Assembly: GCF_932526225.1 (NCBI RefSeq)
Contig: NC_064035.1
Coordinates: 560,501-624,500, forward strand
DNA from: Nematostella vectensis
Lineage: Eukaryota; Cnidaria; Anthozoa; Actiniaria; Edwardsiidae
Reading direction: 5' to 3'
DNA length: 64,000 nt
Below the pieces are notes generated by a model that searched no databases, had not been told where the DNA came from, and saw nothing but the letters and a program-made list of their open reading frames with translations. Numbering within the stretch: position 1 is the stretch's first letter; every line of letters begins with the position of its first letter. This document shows, one piece after another, positions 10,846 through 25,300 of this stretch. A program made the translations under genes and the position numbers.

Positions 10846-10874
10846 CCACAGTCAGATTTCGAGGGTCTTACAGG

Positions 10875-10931
10875 ATATTATTATAATATTATTATAATAT
10901 TATTATTATTATTATTATTTTTTTTTTTTTT
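10875..10931. repeat. (ATT)n microsatellite plus T14 inside the LINE
   Basis: Alternating ATT and AAT units run into fourteen T. On the element's own strand this is an A-run followed by TAA-type repeats inside the 3' UTR. Confidence 0.75.
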
Positions 10932-11009
10932 ACAATATATAATATATACATAAACAAAATATAATATTTTAGAGTGAGGAAAAGTAAATCTGGCCAGGGT
11001 GGATCAATA

Positions 11010-11658
11010 TTAATTCTGATTATTTAATAAATGCAATTTCAGTTGTTCTATGAAGGAATTGTAAGGTAAGGACTTAATGCAATTTGGTATTTTTTCCCAA
11101 AATCTAGAAGACATGGCTGTAAATTTAGTTAATCCATAATTGGTTTTGGAAGCTGGCCTAAAGAGATTGCCTTTGGAAGCATATCTGGTATTATGTGAGT
11201 GAACTTGAGTGGCAGGCAGGATTAGATTACATAATGGCTTAGGCATAATATCAGGAAAGTGTTGGAGCTTATAAACAAGAGATGATATCCTTAGATTATG
11301 TATGTTATCAAGATTCAGGATCCTAAGCAGTTGGTAATAATTCGATGGACTTTCCCTTTGGGGAGCAAAGAAAATAGAGCGAATGCATTTATTCTGCTTC
11401 GTTTTGATAGGGCGAAGCCGTGTTTGGCTTGCCGAGCCCCAGCTCATTATACCATAAGAAATATATGGGTAAATTAAATTATAGTATAGTTGTGTTAAAG
11501 TAGTCAGGGGAAGAAAATAACGTAACTTGGAAATGATTCCAAGATTTTTTGCGAGGCATTTATTAACATGATTTAGTTGTGAATTCCATTTGAGATGTTC
11601 ATCAATAAAGACACCTAAGTATTTTATGTTGTTAGTATTCTTTATACCATATGCTGTA
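11010..11658 (-). pseudogene. Truncated LINE ORF2: C-terminal end of reverse transcriptase
   Basis: The minus-strand frame is open from the 5' truncation point to the TAA at 11010-11012, about 215 codons; only the last 145 follow a methionine (11447). Near its start the frame reads IKYLGVFID, the K-[YF]-LG-V-x-x-D block downstream of the catalytic site in LINE reverse transcriptases. Then come a YPYISYGIMSWG segment, the usual C-terminal thumb/connection pattern of CR1-, Jockey- and L2-like proteins, a HNTRYASKGN motif, and the common ending pattern F-W-x-x-I-P-x-x-I-K-S-L. The catalytic YADD block and the endonuclease domain lie upstream of the truncation and are absent. The frame shows no internal stop or frameshift, suggesting a fairly young insertion. 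It has no promoter of its own and is presumably silent. Confidence 0.85.
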
Positions 11659-11664
11659 TATGTT
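11659..11664. repeat. Target-site duplication, right copy (TATGTT)
   Basis: Second copy of the 6-bp target. Satellite sequence continues in register directly after it (CAGGATCCTG). Confidence 0.8.
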
Positions 11665-13339
11665 CAGGATCCTGTACATATTTTATGCACACAAGAACTA
11701 ACTAGATTCCTTGGATAACTTGATTAAGTAGATTCTAACATAGAGCATAGCGCTCGATAGATTGATATACCTTTTTTTCCGAGTATACTGTTTTATTTTT
11801 CCTAATGTTACTTTTTGGAATTTACATTCGGAAAAAAAATTATCGATTGTAACCTTTTGCAGGTTACACTCGTAAAACAAATTCCCGAATGTAACCCTGA
11901 AGCTTTTCCCGAATGTAACCTCCAGTCCGATGGTGACTTTGCTTGGGATAGTTTACGATACCAATAGTATTAAAAGTAATTTTCATTCCAATTCCCTTCA
12001 GCAATGCCACGTTAGTCTTTCGTTGCGGGCACTTGACTACTAACGCAGCCACCCGGGTTCGATTCCCGCTGATAGCCTATTTTTTTTTCTTTTTTTTTTT
12101 TTTAAATATCGATACTTAATTATCCTGTTCTTGGTGTGTCATGACATAAAAAGAAGGTATAGGGACATTTTTATGTACTCTCAGCATCTGTGATGTGCTC
12201 ATGCTTTGTTCAGGATCCTGTACATATTTTATGCACACAAGAACTAACTAGATTCCTTGGATAACTTGATTAAGTAGATTCTAACATAGAGCATAGCGCT
12301 CGATAGATTGATATACCTTTTTTTTCCGAGTATACTGTTTTATTTTTCCTAATGTTACTTTTTGGAATTTACATTCGGAAAAAATATTATCGATTGTAAC
12401 CTTTTGGAGGTTACACTCGTAAAACAAATTCCCGAATGTAACCCTGAAGCTTTTCCCGAATGTAACCTCCAGTCCGATGGTGACTTTGCTTGGGATAGTT
12501 TACGATACCAATAGTATTAAAAGTAATTTTCATTACAATTCCCTTCAGCAATGCCACGTTAGTCTTTCGTTGCGGGCACTTGACTACTAACGCAGCGACC
12601 CGGGTTCGATTCCCGCTGATAGCCTATTTTTTTTTCTTTATTTTTTTTTAAAATATCGATACTTAATTATACTGTTCTTGGTGTGTCATGACATAAAAAG
12701 AAGGTATAGGGACATTTTTATGTACTCTCAGCATCTTTAATGTGCTCATGCTTTGTTCAGGATCCTGTACATATTTTATGCACACAAGAACTAACTAGAT
12801 TCCTTGGATAACTTGATTAAGTAGATTCTAACATAGAGCATAGCGCTCGATAGATTGATATACCTTTTTTTCCGAGTATACTGTTTTATTTTTCCTAATG
12901 TTAATTTTTGGAATTTACATTCGGAAAAAAAATTATCGATTGTAACCTTTTGGAGGTTACACTCGTAAAACAAATTCCCGAATGTAACCCTGAAGCTTTT
13001 CCCGAATGTAACCTCCAGTCCGATGGTGACTTTGCTTGGGATAGTTTACGATACCAATAGTATTAAAAGTAATTTTCATTACAATTCCCTTCAGCAATGC
13101 CACGTTAGTCTTTCGTTGCGGGCACTTGACTACTAACGCAGCGACCCGGGTTCGATTCCCGCTGATAGCCTTTTTTTTTTTCTTTTTTTTTTTTTTTTAA
13201 ATATCGATACTTAATTATACTGTTCTTGGTGTGTCATGACATAAAAAGAAGGTATAGGGACATTTTTATGTACTCTCAGCATCTGTGATGTGCTCATGCT
13301 ATGTTCAGGATCCTGTACATATTTTATGCACACAAGAAC

Positions 13340-16300
13340 TAACTAGATTACTTGGATAACTTGATTAAGTAGATTCTAACATAGAGCATAGCGCTCGATA
13401 GATTGATATACCTTTTTTTCCGAGTATACTGTTTTATTTTTCCTAATGTTACTTTTTGAATTTACATCCGGAAAAAAAAATATCGATTGTAACCTTTTGC
13501 AGGTTACACTCGTAAAACAAATTCCCGAATGTAACCCTGAAGCTTTTCCCGAATGTAACCTCCAGTCCGATGGTGACTTTGCTTGGGATAGTTTACGATA
13601 CCAATAGTATTTAAAGTAATTTTCATTACAATTCCCTTCAGCAATGCCACGTTAGTCTTTCGTTGCGGGCACTTGACTACTAACGCAGCGACCCGGGTTC
13701 GATTCCCGCTGATAGCCTATTTTTGTTCTCGTCATTTTTTTTTTAAATATCGATACTTAATTATACTGTTCTTGGTGTGTCATGACATAAAAAGAAGGTA
13801 TAGGGACATTTTTATGTACTCTCAGCATCTTTGATGTGCTCATGCTATGTTCAGGATCCTGTACATATTTTATGCACACAAGAACTAACTAGATTCCTTG
13901 GATAACTTGATTAAGTAGATTTTAACATAGAGCATAGCGCTCGATAGATTGATATACCTTTTTTTCCGAGTATACTGTTTTATTTTTCCTAATGTTACTT
14001 TTTGGAATTTACATTCGGAAAAAAAATTATCGATTGTAACCTTTTGGAGGTTACACTCGTAAAACAAATTCCCGAATGTAACCCTGAAGCTTTTCCCGAA
14101 TGTAACCTCCAGTCCGATGGTGACTTTGCTTGGGATAGTTTACGATACCAATAGTATTAAAAGTAATTTCCATTACAATTCCCTTCAGCAATGCCACGTT
14201 AATCTTTCGTTGCGGGCACTTGACTACTAACGCAGCGACCCGGGTTCGATTCCCGCTGATAGCCTATTTTTTTTTCTTTTTCTTTTTTTTAATATCGATA
14301 CTTAATTATACTGTTCTTGGTGTGTCATGACATAAAAAGAAGGTATAGGGACATTTTTATGTACTCTCAGCATCTGTGAAGTGCTCAAGCTATGTTCAGG
14401 ATCCTGTACATATTTTATGCACACAAGAACTAACTAGATTCCTTGGATAACTTGATTAAGTAGATTCTAACATAGAGTATAGCGCTCGATAGATTGATAT
14501 ACCTTTTTTTCCGAGTATACTGTTTTATTTTTCCTAATGTGACTTTTTTTAATTTACATCCGGAAAAAAAAATATCGATTGTAACCTTTTGCAGGTTACA
14601 CTCGTAAAACAAATTCCCGAATGTAACCCTGAAGCTTTTCCCGAATGTAACCTCCAGTCCGATGGTGACTTTGCTTGGGATAGTTTACGATACCAATAGT
14701 ATTTAAAGTAATTTTCATTACAATTCCTTTCAGCAATGCCACGTTAGTCTTTCGTTGCTGGCACTTGACTACTAACGCAGCGACCCGGGTTCGATTCCCG
14801 CTGATAGCCTATTTTTGTTTTCTTCATTTTTTTTTAAATATCGATACTTAATTATACTGTTCTTGGTGTGTCATGACATAAAAAGAAGGTATAGGGACAT
14901 TTTTATGTACTCTCAGCATCTTTGATGTGCTCATGCTTTGTTCAGGATCCTGTACATATTTTATGCACACAAGAACTAACTAGATTCCTTGGATAACTTG
15001 ATTAAGTAGATTTTAACATAGAGCATAGCGCTCGATAGATTGATATACCTTTTTTTCCGAGTATACTGTTTTATTTTTCCTAATGTTACTTTTTGGAATT
15101 TACATTCGGAAAAAAAATTATCGATTGTAACCTTTTGGAGGTTACACTCGTAAAACAAATTCCCGAATGTAACCCTGAAGCTTTTCCCGAATGTAACCTC
15201 CAGTCCGATGGTGACTTTGCTTGGGATAGTTTACGATACCAATAGTATTAAAAGTAATTTCCATTACAATTCCCTTCAGCAATGCCACGTTAATCTTTCG
15301 TTGCGGTCACTTGACTACTAACGCAGCCACCCGGGTTCGATTCCCGCTGATAGCCTATTTTTTTTTTAAATATCGATACTTAATTATACTGTTCTTGGTG
15401 TGTCATGACATAAAAAGAAGGTATAGGGACATTTTTATGTACTCTCAGCATCTGTGATGTGCTCATGCTATGTTCAGGATCCTGTACATATTTTATGCAC
15501 ACAAGAACTAACTAGATTACTTGGATAACTTGATTAAGTAGATTCTAACATAGAGCATAGCGCTCGATAGATTGATATACCTTTTTTTCCGAGTATACTG
15601 TTTTATTTTTCCTAATGTTACTTTTTTGAATTTACATCCGGAAAAAAAAATATCGATTGTAACCTTTTGCAGGTTACACTCGTAAAACAAATTCCCGAAT
15701 GTAACCCTGAAGCTTTTCCCGAATGTAACCTCCAGTCCGATGGTGACTTTGCTTGGGATAGTTTACGATACCAATAGTATTTAAAGTAATTTTCATTACA
15801 ATTCCCTTCAGCAATGCCACGTTAGTCTTTCGTTGCGGGCACTTGACTACTAACGCAGCGACCCGGGTTCGATTCCCGCTGATAGCCTATTTTTGTTCTC
15901 GTCATTTTTTTTTAAATATCGATACTTAATTATACTGTTCTTGGTGTGTCATGACATAAAAAGAAGGTATAGGGACATTTTTATGTACTCTCAGCATCTT
16001 TGATGTGCTCATGCTATGTTCAGGATCCTGTACATATTTTATGCACACAAGAACTAACTAGATTCCTTGGATAACTTGATTAAGTAGATTTTAACATAGA
16101 GCATAGCGCTCGATAGATTGATATACCTTTTTTTCCGAGTATACTGTTTTATTTTTCCTAATGTTACTTTTTGGAATTTACATTCGGAAAAAAAATTATC
16201 GATTGTAACCTTTTGGAGGTTACACTCGTAAAACAAATTCCCGAATGTAACCCTGAAGCTTTTCCCGAATGTAACCTCCAGTCCGATGGTGACTTTGCTT

Positions 16301-19300
16301 GGGATAGTTTACGATACCAATAGTATTAAAAGTAATTTCCATTACAATTCCTTTCAGCAATGCCACGTTAATCTTTCGTTGCGGGCACTTGACTACTAAC
16401 GCAGCGACCCGGGTTCGATTCCCGCTGATAGCCTATTTTTTTTTCTTTTTCTTTTTTTTAATATCGATACTTAATTATACTGTTCTTGGTGTGTCATGAC
16501 ATAAAAAGAAGGTATAGGGACATTTTTATGTACTCTCAGCATCTGTGAAGTGCTCAAGCTATGTTCAGGATCCTGTACATATTTTATGCACACAAGAACT
16601 AACTAGATTCCTTGGATAACTTGATTAAGTAGATTCTAACATAGAGTATAGCGCTCGATAGATTGATATACCTTTTTTTCCGAGTATACTGTTTTATTTT
16701 TCCTAATGTGACTTTTTTTAATTTACATCCGGAAAAAAAAATATCGATTGTAACCTTTTGCAGGTTACACTCGTAAAACAAATTCCCGAATGTAACCCTG
16801 AAGCTTTTCCCGAATGTAACCTCCAGTCCGATGGTGACTTTGCTTGGGATAGTTTACGATACCAATAGTATTTAAAGTAATTTTCATTACAATTCCTTTC
16901 AGCAATGCCACGTTAGTCTTTCGTTGCTGGCACTTGACTACTAACGCAGCGACCCGGGTTCGATTCCCGCTGATAGCCTATTTTTGTTTTCTTCATTTTT
17001 TTTTTAAATATCGATACTTAATTATCCTGTTCTTGGTGTGTCATGACATAAAAAGAAGGTATAGGGACATTTTTATGTACTCTCAGCATCTTTGATGTGC
17101 TCATGCTATGTTCAGGATCCTGTACATATTTTATGCACACAAGAACTAACTAGATTCCTTGGATAACTTGATTTAGTAGGTTTTAACATAGAGCATAGCG
17201 CTCGATAGATTGATATACCTTTTTTTCCGAGTATACTGTTTTATTTTTCCTAATGTTACATTTTGGAATTTACATTCGGAAAAAAAATTATCGATTGTAA
17301 CCTTTTGCAGGTTACACTCGTAAAACAAATTCCCGAATGTAACCCTGAAGCTTTTCCCGAATGTAACCTCCAGTCCGATGGTGACTTTGCTTGGGATAGT
17401 TTACGATACCAATAGTATTAAAAGTAATTTTCATTCCAATTCCCTTCAGCAATGCCACGTTAGTCTTTCGTTGCGGGCACTTGACTACTAACGCAGCGAC
17501 CCGGGTTCGATTCCCGCTGATAGCCTATTTTTTTTTCTTTTTTTTTTTTTTAAATATCGATACTTAATTATACTGTTCTTGGTGTGTCATGACATAAAAA
17601 GAAGGTATAGGGACATTTTTATGTACTCTCAGCATCTTTGATGTGCTCATGCTTTGTTCAGGATCCTGTACATATTTTATGCACACAAGAACTAACTAGA
17701 TTCCTTGGATAACTTGATTAAGTAGATTCTAACATAGAGCATAGCGCTCGATAGATTGATATACCTTTTTTTCCGAGTATACTGTTTTATTTTTCCTAAT
17801 GTGACTTTTTTTAATTTACATCCGGAAAAAAAAATATCGATTGTAACCTTTTGCAGGTTACACTCGTAAAACAAATTCCCGAATGTAACCCTGAAGCTTT
17901 TCCCGAATGTAACCTCCAGTCCGATGGTGACTTTGCTTGGGATAGTTTACGATACCAATAGTATTTAAAGTAATTTTCATTACAATTCCTTTCAGCAATG
18001 CCACGTTAGTCTTTCGTTGCTGGCACTTGACTACTAACGCAGCGACCCGGGTTCGATTCCCGCTGATAGCCTATTTTTGTTTTCTTCATTTTTTTTTAAA
18101 TATCGATACTTAATTATACTGTTCTTGGTGTGTCATGACATAAAAAGAAGGTATAGGGACATTTTTATGTACTCTCAGCATCTTTGATGTGCTCATGCTA
18201 TGTTCAGGATCCTGTACATATTTTATGCACACAAGAACTAACTAGATTCCTTGGATAACTTGATTAAGTAGATTTTAACATAGAGCATAGCGCTCGATAG
18301 ATTGATATACCTTTTTTTCCGAGTATACTGTTTTATTTTTCCTAATGTTACTTTTTGGAATTTACATTCGGAAAAAAAATTATCGATTGTAACCTTTTGG
18401 AGGTTACACTCGTAAAACAAATTCCCGAATGTAACTCTGAAGCTTTTCCCGAATGTAACCTCCAGTCCGATGGTGACTTTGCTTGGGATAGTTTACGATA
18501 CCAATAGTATTAAAAGTAATTTCCATTACAATTCCCTTCAGCAATGCCACGTTAATCTTTCGTTGCGGTCACTTGACTACTAACGCAGCCACCCGGGTTC
18601 GATTCCCGCTGATAGCCTATTTTTTTTTTAAATATCGATACTTAATTATACTGTTCTTGGTGTGTCATGACATAAAAGGAAGGTATAGGGACATTTTTAT
18701 GTACTCTCAGCATCTGTGATGTGCTCATGCTATGTTCAGGATCCTGTACATATTTTATGCACACAAGAACTAACTAGATTACTTGGATAACTTGATTAAG
18801 TAGATTCTAACATAGAGCATAGCGCTCGATAGATTGATATACCTTTTTTTCCGAGTATACTGTTTTATTTTTCCTAATGTTACTTTTTTGAATTTACATC
18901 CGGAATAAAAAATATCGATTGTAACCTTTTGCAGGTTACACTCGTAAAACAAATTCCCGAATGTAACCCTGAAGCTTTTCCCGAATGTAACCTCCAGTCC
19001 GATGGTGACTTTGCTTGGGATAGTTTACGATACCAATAGTATTTAAAGTAATTTTCATTACAATTCCCTTCAGCAATGCCACGTTAGTCTTTCGTTGCGG
19101 GCACTTGACTACTAACGCAGCGACCCGGGTTCGATTCCCGCTGATAGCCTATTTTTGTTCTCGTCATTTTTTTTTTAAATATCGATACTTAATTATACTG
19201 TTCTTGGTGTGTCATGACATAAAAAGAAGGTATAGGGACATTTTTATGTACTCTCAGCATCTTTGATGTGCTCATGCTATGTTCAGGATCCTGTACATAT

Positions 19301-22300
19301 TTTATGCACACAAGAACTAACTAGATTCCTTGGATAACTTGATTAAGTAGATTTTAACATAGAGCATAGCGCTCGATAGATTGATATACCTTTTTTTCCG
19401 AGTATACTGTTTTATTTTTCCTAATGTTACTTTTTGGAATTTACATTCGGAAAAAAAATTATCGATTGTAACCTTTTGGAGGTTACACTCGTAAAACAAA
19501 TTCCCGAATGTAACCCTGAAGCTTTTCCCGAATGTAACCTCCAGTCCGATGGTGACTTTGCTTGGGATAGTTTACGATACCAATAGTATTAAAAGTAATT
19601 TCCATTACAATTCCCTTCAGCAATGCCACGTTAATCTTTCGTTGCGGGCACTTGACTACTAACGCAGCGACCCGGGTTCGATTCCCGCTGATAGCCTATT
19701 TTTTTTTCTTTTTCTTTTTTTTAATATCGATACTTAATTATACTGTTCTTGGTGTGTCATGACATAAAAAGAAGGTATAGGGACATTTTTATGTACTCTC
19801 AGCATCTGTGAAGTGCTCAAGCTATGTTCAGGATCCTGTACATATTTTATGCACACAAGAACTAACTAGATTCCTTGGATAACTTGATTAAGTAGATTCT
19901 AACATAGAGTATAGCGCTCGATAGATTGATATACCTTTTTTTCCGAGTATACTGTTTTATTTTTCCTAATGTGACTTTTTTTAATTTACATCCGGAAAAA
20001 AAAATATCGATTGTAACCTTTTGGAGGTTACACTCGTAAAACAAATTCCCGAATGTAACCCTGAAGCTTTTCCCGAATGTAACCTCCAGTCCGATGGTGA
20101 CTTTGCTTGGGATAGTTTACGATACCAATAGTATTTAAAGTAATTTTCATTACAATTCCTTTCAGCAATGCCACGTTAGTCTTTCGTTGCTGGCACTTGA
20201 CTACTAACGCAGCGACCCGGGTTCGATTCCCGCTGATAGCCTATTTTTGTTTTCTTCATTTTTTTTTAAATATCGATACTTAATTATACTGTTCTTGGTG
20301 TGTCATGACATAAAAAGAAGGTATAGGGACATTTTTATGTAATCTCAGCATCTTTGATGTGCTCATGCTTTGTTCAGGATCCTGTACATATTTTATGCAC
20401 ACAAGAACTAACTAGATTCCTTGGATAACTTGATTAAGTAGATTTTAACATAGAGCATAGCGCTCGATAGATTGATATACCTTTTTTTCCGAGTATACTG
20501 TTTTATTTTTCCTAATGTTACTTTTTGGAATTTACATTCGGAAAAAAAATTATCGATTGTAACCTTTTGGAGGTTACACTCGTAAAACAAATTCCCGAAT
20601 GTAACCCTGAAGCTTTTCCCGAATGTAACCTCCAGTCCGATGGTGACTTTGCTTGGGATAGTTTACGATACCAATAGTATTAAAAGTAATTTCCATTACA
20701 ATTCCCTTCAGCAATGCCACGTTAATCTTTCGTTGCGGTCACTTGACTACTAACGCAGCCACCCGGGTTCGATTCCCGCTGATAGCCTATTTTTTTTTTA
20801 AATATCGATACTTAATTATACTGTTCTTGGTGTGTCATGACATAAAAAGAAGGTATAGGGACATTTTTATGTACTCTCAGCATCTGTGATGTGCTCATGC
20901 TATGTTCAGGATCCTGTACATATTTTATGCACACAAGAACTAACTAGATTACTTGGATAACTTGATTAAGTAGATTCTAACATAGAGCATAGCGCTCGAT
21001 AGATTGATATACCTTTTTTTCCGAGTATACTGTTTTATTTTTCCTAATGTTACTTTTTTGAATTTACATCCGGAAAAAAAAATATCGATTGTAACCTTTT
21101 GCAGGTTACACTCGTAAAACAAATTCCCGAATGTAACCCTGAAGCTTTTCCCGAATGTAACCTCCAGTCCGATGGTGACTTTGCTTGGGATAGTTTACGA
21201 TACCAATAGTATTTAAAGTAATTTTCATTACAATTCCCTTCAGCAATGCCACGTTAGTCTTTCGTTGCGGGCACTTGACTACTAACGCAGCGACCCGGGT
21301 TCGATTCCCGCTGATAGCCTATTTTTGTTCTCGTCATTTTTTTTTAAATATCGATACTTAATTATACTGTTCTTGGTGTGTCATGACATAAAAAGAAGGT
21401 ATAGGGACATTTTTATGTACTCTCAGCATCTTTGATGTGCTCATGCTATGTTCAGGATCCTGTACATATTTTATGCACACAAGAACTAACTAGATTCCTT
21501 GGATAACTTGATTAAGTAGATTTTAACATAGAGCATAGCGCTCGATAGATTGATATACCTTTTTTTCCGAGTATACTGTTTTATTTTTCCTAATGTTACT
21601 TTTTGGAATTTACATTCGGAAAAAAAATTATCGATTGTAACCTTTTGGAGGTTACACTCGTAAAACAAATTCCCGAATGTAACCCTGAAGCTTTTCCCGA
21701 ATGTAACCTCCAGTCCGATGGTGACTTTGCTTGGGATAGTTTACGATACCAATAGTATTAAAAGTAATTTCCATTACAATTCCCTTCAGCAATGCCACGT
21801 TAATCTTTCGTTGCGGGCACTTGACTACTAACGCAGCGACCCGGGTTCGATTCCCGCTGATAGCCTATTTTTTTTTCTTTTTCTTTTTTTTAATATCGAT
21901 ACTTAATTATACTGTTCTTGGTGTGTCATGACATAAAAAGAAGGTATAGGGACATTTTTATGTACTCTCAGCATCTGTGAAGTGCTCAAGCTATGTTCAG
22001 GATCCTGTACATATTTTATGCACACAAGAACTAACTAGATTCCTTGGATAACTTGATTAAGTAGATTCTAACATAGAGTATAGCGCTCGATAGATTGATA
22101 TACCTTTTTTTCCGAGTATACTGTTTTATTTTTCCTAATGTGACTTTTTTTAATTTACATCCGGAAAAAAAAATATCGATTGTAACCTTTTGCAGGTTAC
22201 ACTCGTAAAACAAATTCCCGAATGTAACCCTGAAGCTTTTCCCGAATGTAACCTCCAGTCCGATGGTGACTTTGCTTGGGATAGTTTACGATACCAATAG

Positions 22301-25300
22301 TATTTAAAGTAATTTTCATTACAATTCCTTTCAGCAATGCCACGTTAGTCTTTCGTTGCTGGCACTTGACTACTAACGCAGCGACCCGGGTTCGATTCCC
22401 GCTGATAGCCTATTTTTGTTTTCTTCATTTTTTTTTTAAATATCGATACTTAATTATACTGTTCTTGGTGTGTCATGACATAAAAAGAAGGTATAGGGAC
22501 ATTTTTATGTACTCTCAGCATCTTTGATGTGCTCATGCTATGTTCAGGATCCTGTACATATTTTATGCACACAAGAACTAACTAGATTCCTTGGATAACT
22601 TGATTTAGTAGGTTTTAACATAGAGCATAGCGCTCGATAGATTGATATACCTTTTTTTCCGAGTATACTGTTTTATTTTTCCTAATGTTACATTTTGGAA
22701 TTTACATTCGGAAAAAAAATTATCGATTGTAACCTTTTGCAGGTTACACTCGTAAAACAAATTCCCGAATGTAACCCTGAAGCTTTTCCCGAATGTAACC
22801 TCCAGTCCGATGGTGACTTTGCTTGGGATAGTTTACGATACCAATAGTATTAAAAGTAATTTTCATTCCAATTCCCTTCAGCAATGCCACGTTAGTCTTT
22901 CGTTGCGGGCACTTGACTACTAACGCAGCGACCCGGGTTCGATTCCCGCTGATAGCCTATTTTTTTTTCTTTTTTTTTTTTTTAAATATCGATACTTAAT
23001 TATACTGTTCTTGGTGTGTCATGACATAAAAAGAAGGTATAGGGACATTTTTATGTACTCTCAGCATCTTTGATGTGCTCATGCTTTGTTCAGGATCCTG
23101 TACATATTTTATGCACACAAGAACTAACTAGATTCCTTGGATAACTTGATTAAGTAGATTCTAACATAGAGCATAGCGCTCGATAGATTGATATACCTTT
23201 TTTTCCGAGTATACTGTTTTATTTTTCCTAATGTGACTTTTTTTAATTTACATCCGGAAAAAAAAATATCGATTGTAACCTTTTGCAGGTTACACTCGTA
23301 AAACAAATTCCCGAATGTAACCCTGAAGCTTTTCCCGAATGTAACCTCCAGTCCGATGGTGACTTTGCTTGGGATAGTTTACGATACCAATAGTATTTAA
23401 AGTAATTTTCATTACAATTCCTTTCAGCAATGCCACGTTAGTCTTTCGTTGCTGGCACTTGACTACTAACGCAGCGACCCGGGTTCGATTCCCGCTGATA
23501 GCCTATTTTTGTTTTCTTCATTTTTTTTTAAATATCGATACTTAATTATACTGTTCTTGGTGTGTCATGACATAAAAAGAAGGTATAGGGACATTTTTAT
23601 GTACTCTCAGCATCTTTGATGTGCTCATGCTATGTTCAGGATCCTGTACATATTTTATGCACACAAGAACTAACTAGATTCCTTGGATAACTTGATTAAG
23701 TAGATTTTAACATAGAGCATAGCGCTCGATAGATTGATATACCTTTTTTTCCGAGTATACTGTTTTATTTTTCCTAATGTTACTTTTTGGAATTTACATT
23801 CGGAAAAAAAATTATCGATTGTAACCTTTTGGAGGTTACACTCGTAAAACAAATTCCCGAATGTAACTCTGAAGCTTTTCCCGAATGTAACCTCCAGTCC
23901 GATGGTGACTTTGCTTGGGATAGTTTACGATACCAATAGTATTAAAAGTAATTTCCATTACAATTCCCTTCAGCAATGCCACGTTAATCTTTCGTTGCGG
24001 TCACTTGACTACTAACGCAGCCACCCGGGTTCGATTCCCGCTGATAGCCTATTTTTTTTTTTAAATATCGATACTTAATTATACTGTTCTTGGTGTGTCA
24101 TGACATAAAAGGAAGGTATAGGGACATTTTTATGTACTCTCAGCATCTGTGATGTGCTCATGCTATGTTCAGGATCCTGTACATATTTTATGCACACAAG
24201 AACTAACTAGATTACTTGGATAACTTGATTAAGTAGATTCTAACATAGAGCATAGCGCTCGATAGATTGATATACCTTTTTTTCCGAGTATACTGTTTTA
24301 TTTTTCCTAATGTTACTTTTTTGAATTTACATCCGGAATAAAAAATATCGATTGTAACCTTTTGCAGGTTACACTCGTAAAACAAATTCCCGAATGTAAC
24401 CCTGAAGCTTTTCCCGAATGTAACCTCCAGTCCGATGGTGACTTTGCTTGGGATAGTTTACGATACCAATAGTATTTAAAGTAATTTTCATTACAATTCC
24501 CTTCAGCAATGCCACGTTAGTCTTTCGTTGCGGGCACTTGACTACTAACGCAGCGACCCGGGTTCGATTCCCGCTGATAGCCTATTTTTGTTCTCGTCAT
24601 TTTTTTTTAAATATCGATACTTAATTATACTGTTCTTGGTGTGTCATGACATAAAAAGAAGGTATAGGGACATTTTTATGTACTCTCAGCATCTTTGATG
24701 TGCTCATGCTATGTTCAGGATCCTGTACATATTTTATGCACACAAGAACTAACTAGATTCCTTGGATAACTTGATTAAGTAGATTTTAACATAGAGCATA
24801 GCGCTCGATAGATTGATATACCTTTTTTTCCGAGTATACTGTTTTATTTTTCCTAATGTTACTTTTTGGAATTTACATTCGGAAAAAAAATTATCGATTG
24901 TAACCTTTTGGAGGTTACACTCGTAAAACAAATTCCCGAATGTAACCCTGAAGCTTTTCCCGAATGTAACCTCCAGTCCGATGGTGACTTTGCTTGGGAT
25001 AGTTTACGATACCAATAGTATTAAAAGTAATTTCCATTACAATTCCCTTCAGCAATGCCACGTTAATCTTTCATTGCGGGCACTTGACTACTAACGCAGC
25101 GACCCGGGTTCGATTCCCGCTGATAGCCTATTTTTTTTTCTTTTTCTTTTTTTTAATATCGATACTTAATTATACTGTTCTTGGTGTGTCATGACATAAA
25201 AAGAAGGTATAGGGACATTTTTATGTACTCTCAGCATCTGTGAAGTGCTCAAGCTATGTTCAGGATCCTGTACATATTTTATGCACACAAGAACTAACTA

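Larger units (their letters stand above)
10680..11009 (-). other. LINE 3' UTR with TGAA tail and AT-rich microsatellite
   Basis: This 330-base stretch lies between the ORF stop and the left insertion edge. On the minus strand it begins just after the stop, passes through an (ATT)n-like tract and a 14-base homopolymer (plus-strand T at 10918-10931), then a 10-bp inverted repeat at 10807-10845, and ends in four TGAA units next to the target duplication. No coding frame is apparent. Terminal TGAA repeats are the known signature of L2-type elements. Confidence 0.75.
10680..11658 (-). mobile_element. 5'-truncated CR1/L2-like LINE insertion
   Basis: This is the only non-satellite sequence in the window, 979 bp, inserted in minus orientation. 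It is flanked by a 6-bp duplication TATGTT (10674-10679 and 11659-11664). The paralogous uninterrupted monomer has a single TATGTT at 30152-30157, which gives the pre-insertion state directly. Read on the minus strand it contains the last ~215 codons of a reverse-transcriptase ORF, a stop codon at 11010-11012, a 330-base 3' UTR, and a terminal TGAA microsatellite (10680-10697). A short tandem repeat at the 3' end instead of poly(A), and 5' truncation, are typical of the CR1/L2 group. Clade assignment rests on protein style and the TGAA tail, not a database search. The copy lacks a 5' region and most of the ORF, so it cannot move by itself. Confidence 0.88.

Noticed and set aside
10680-11658. 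Host gene fragment
   Set aside because: The reverse-transcriptase C-terminal motifs, TGAA tail and 6-bp target duplication identify it as a LINE copy.
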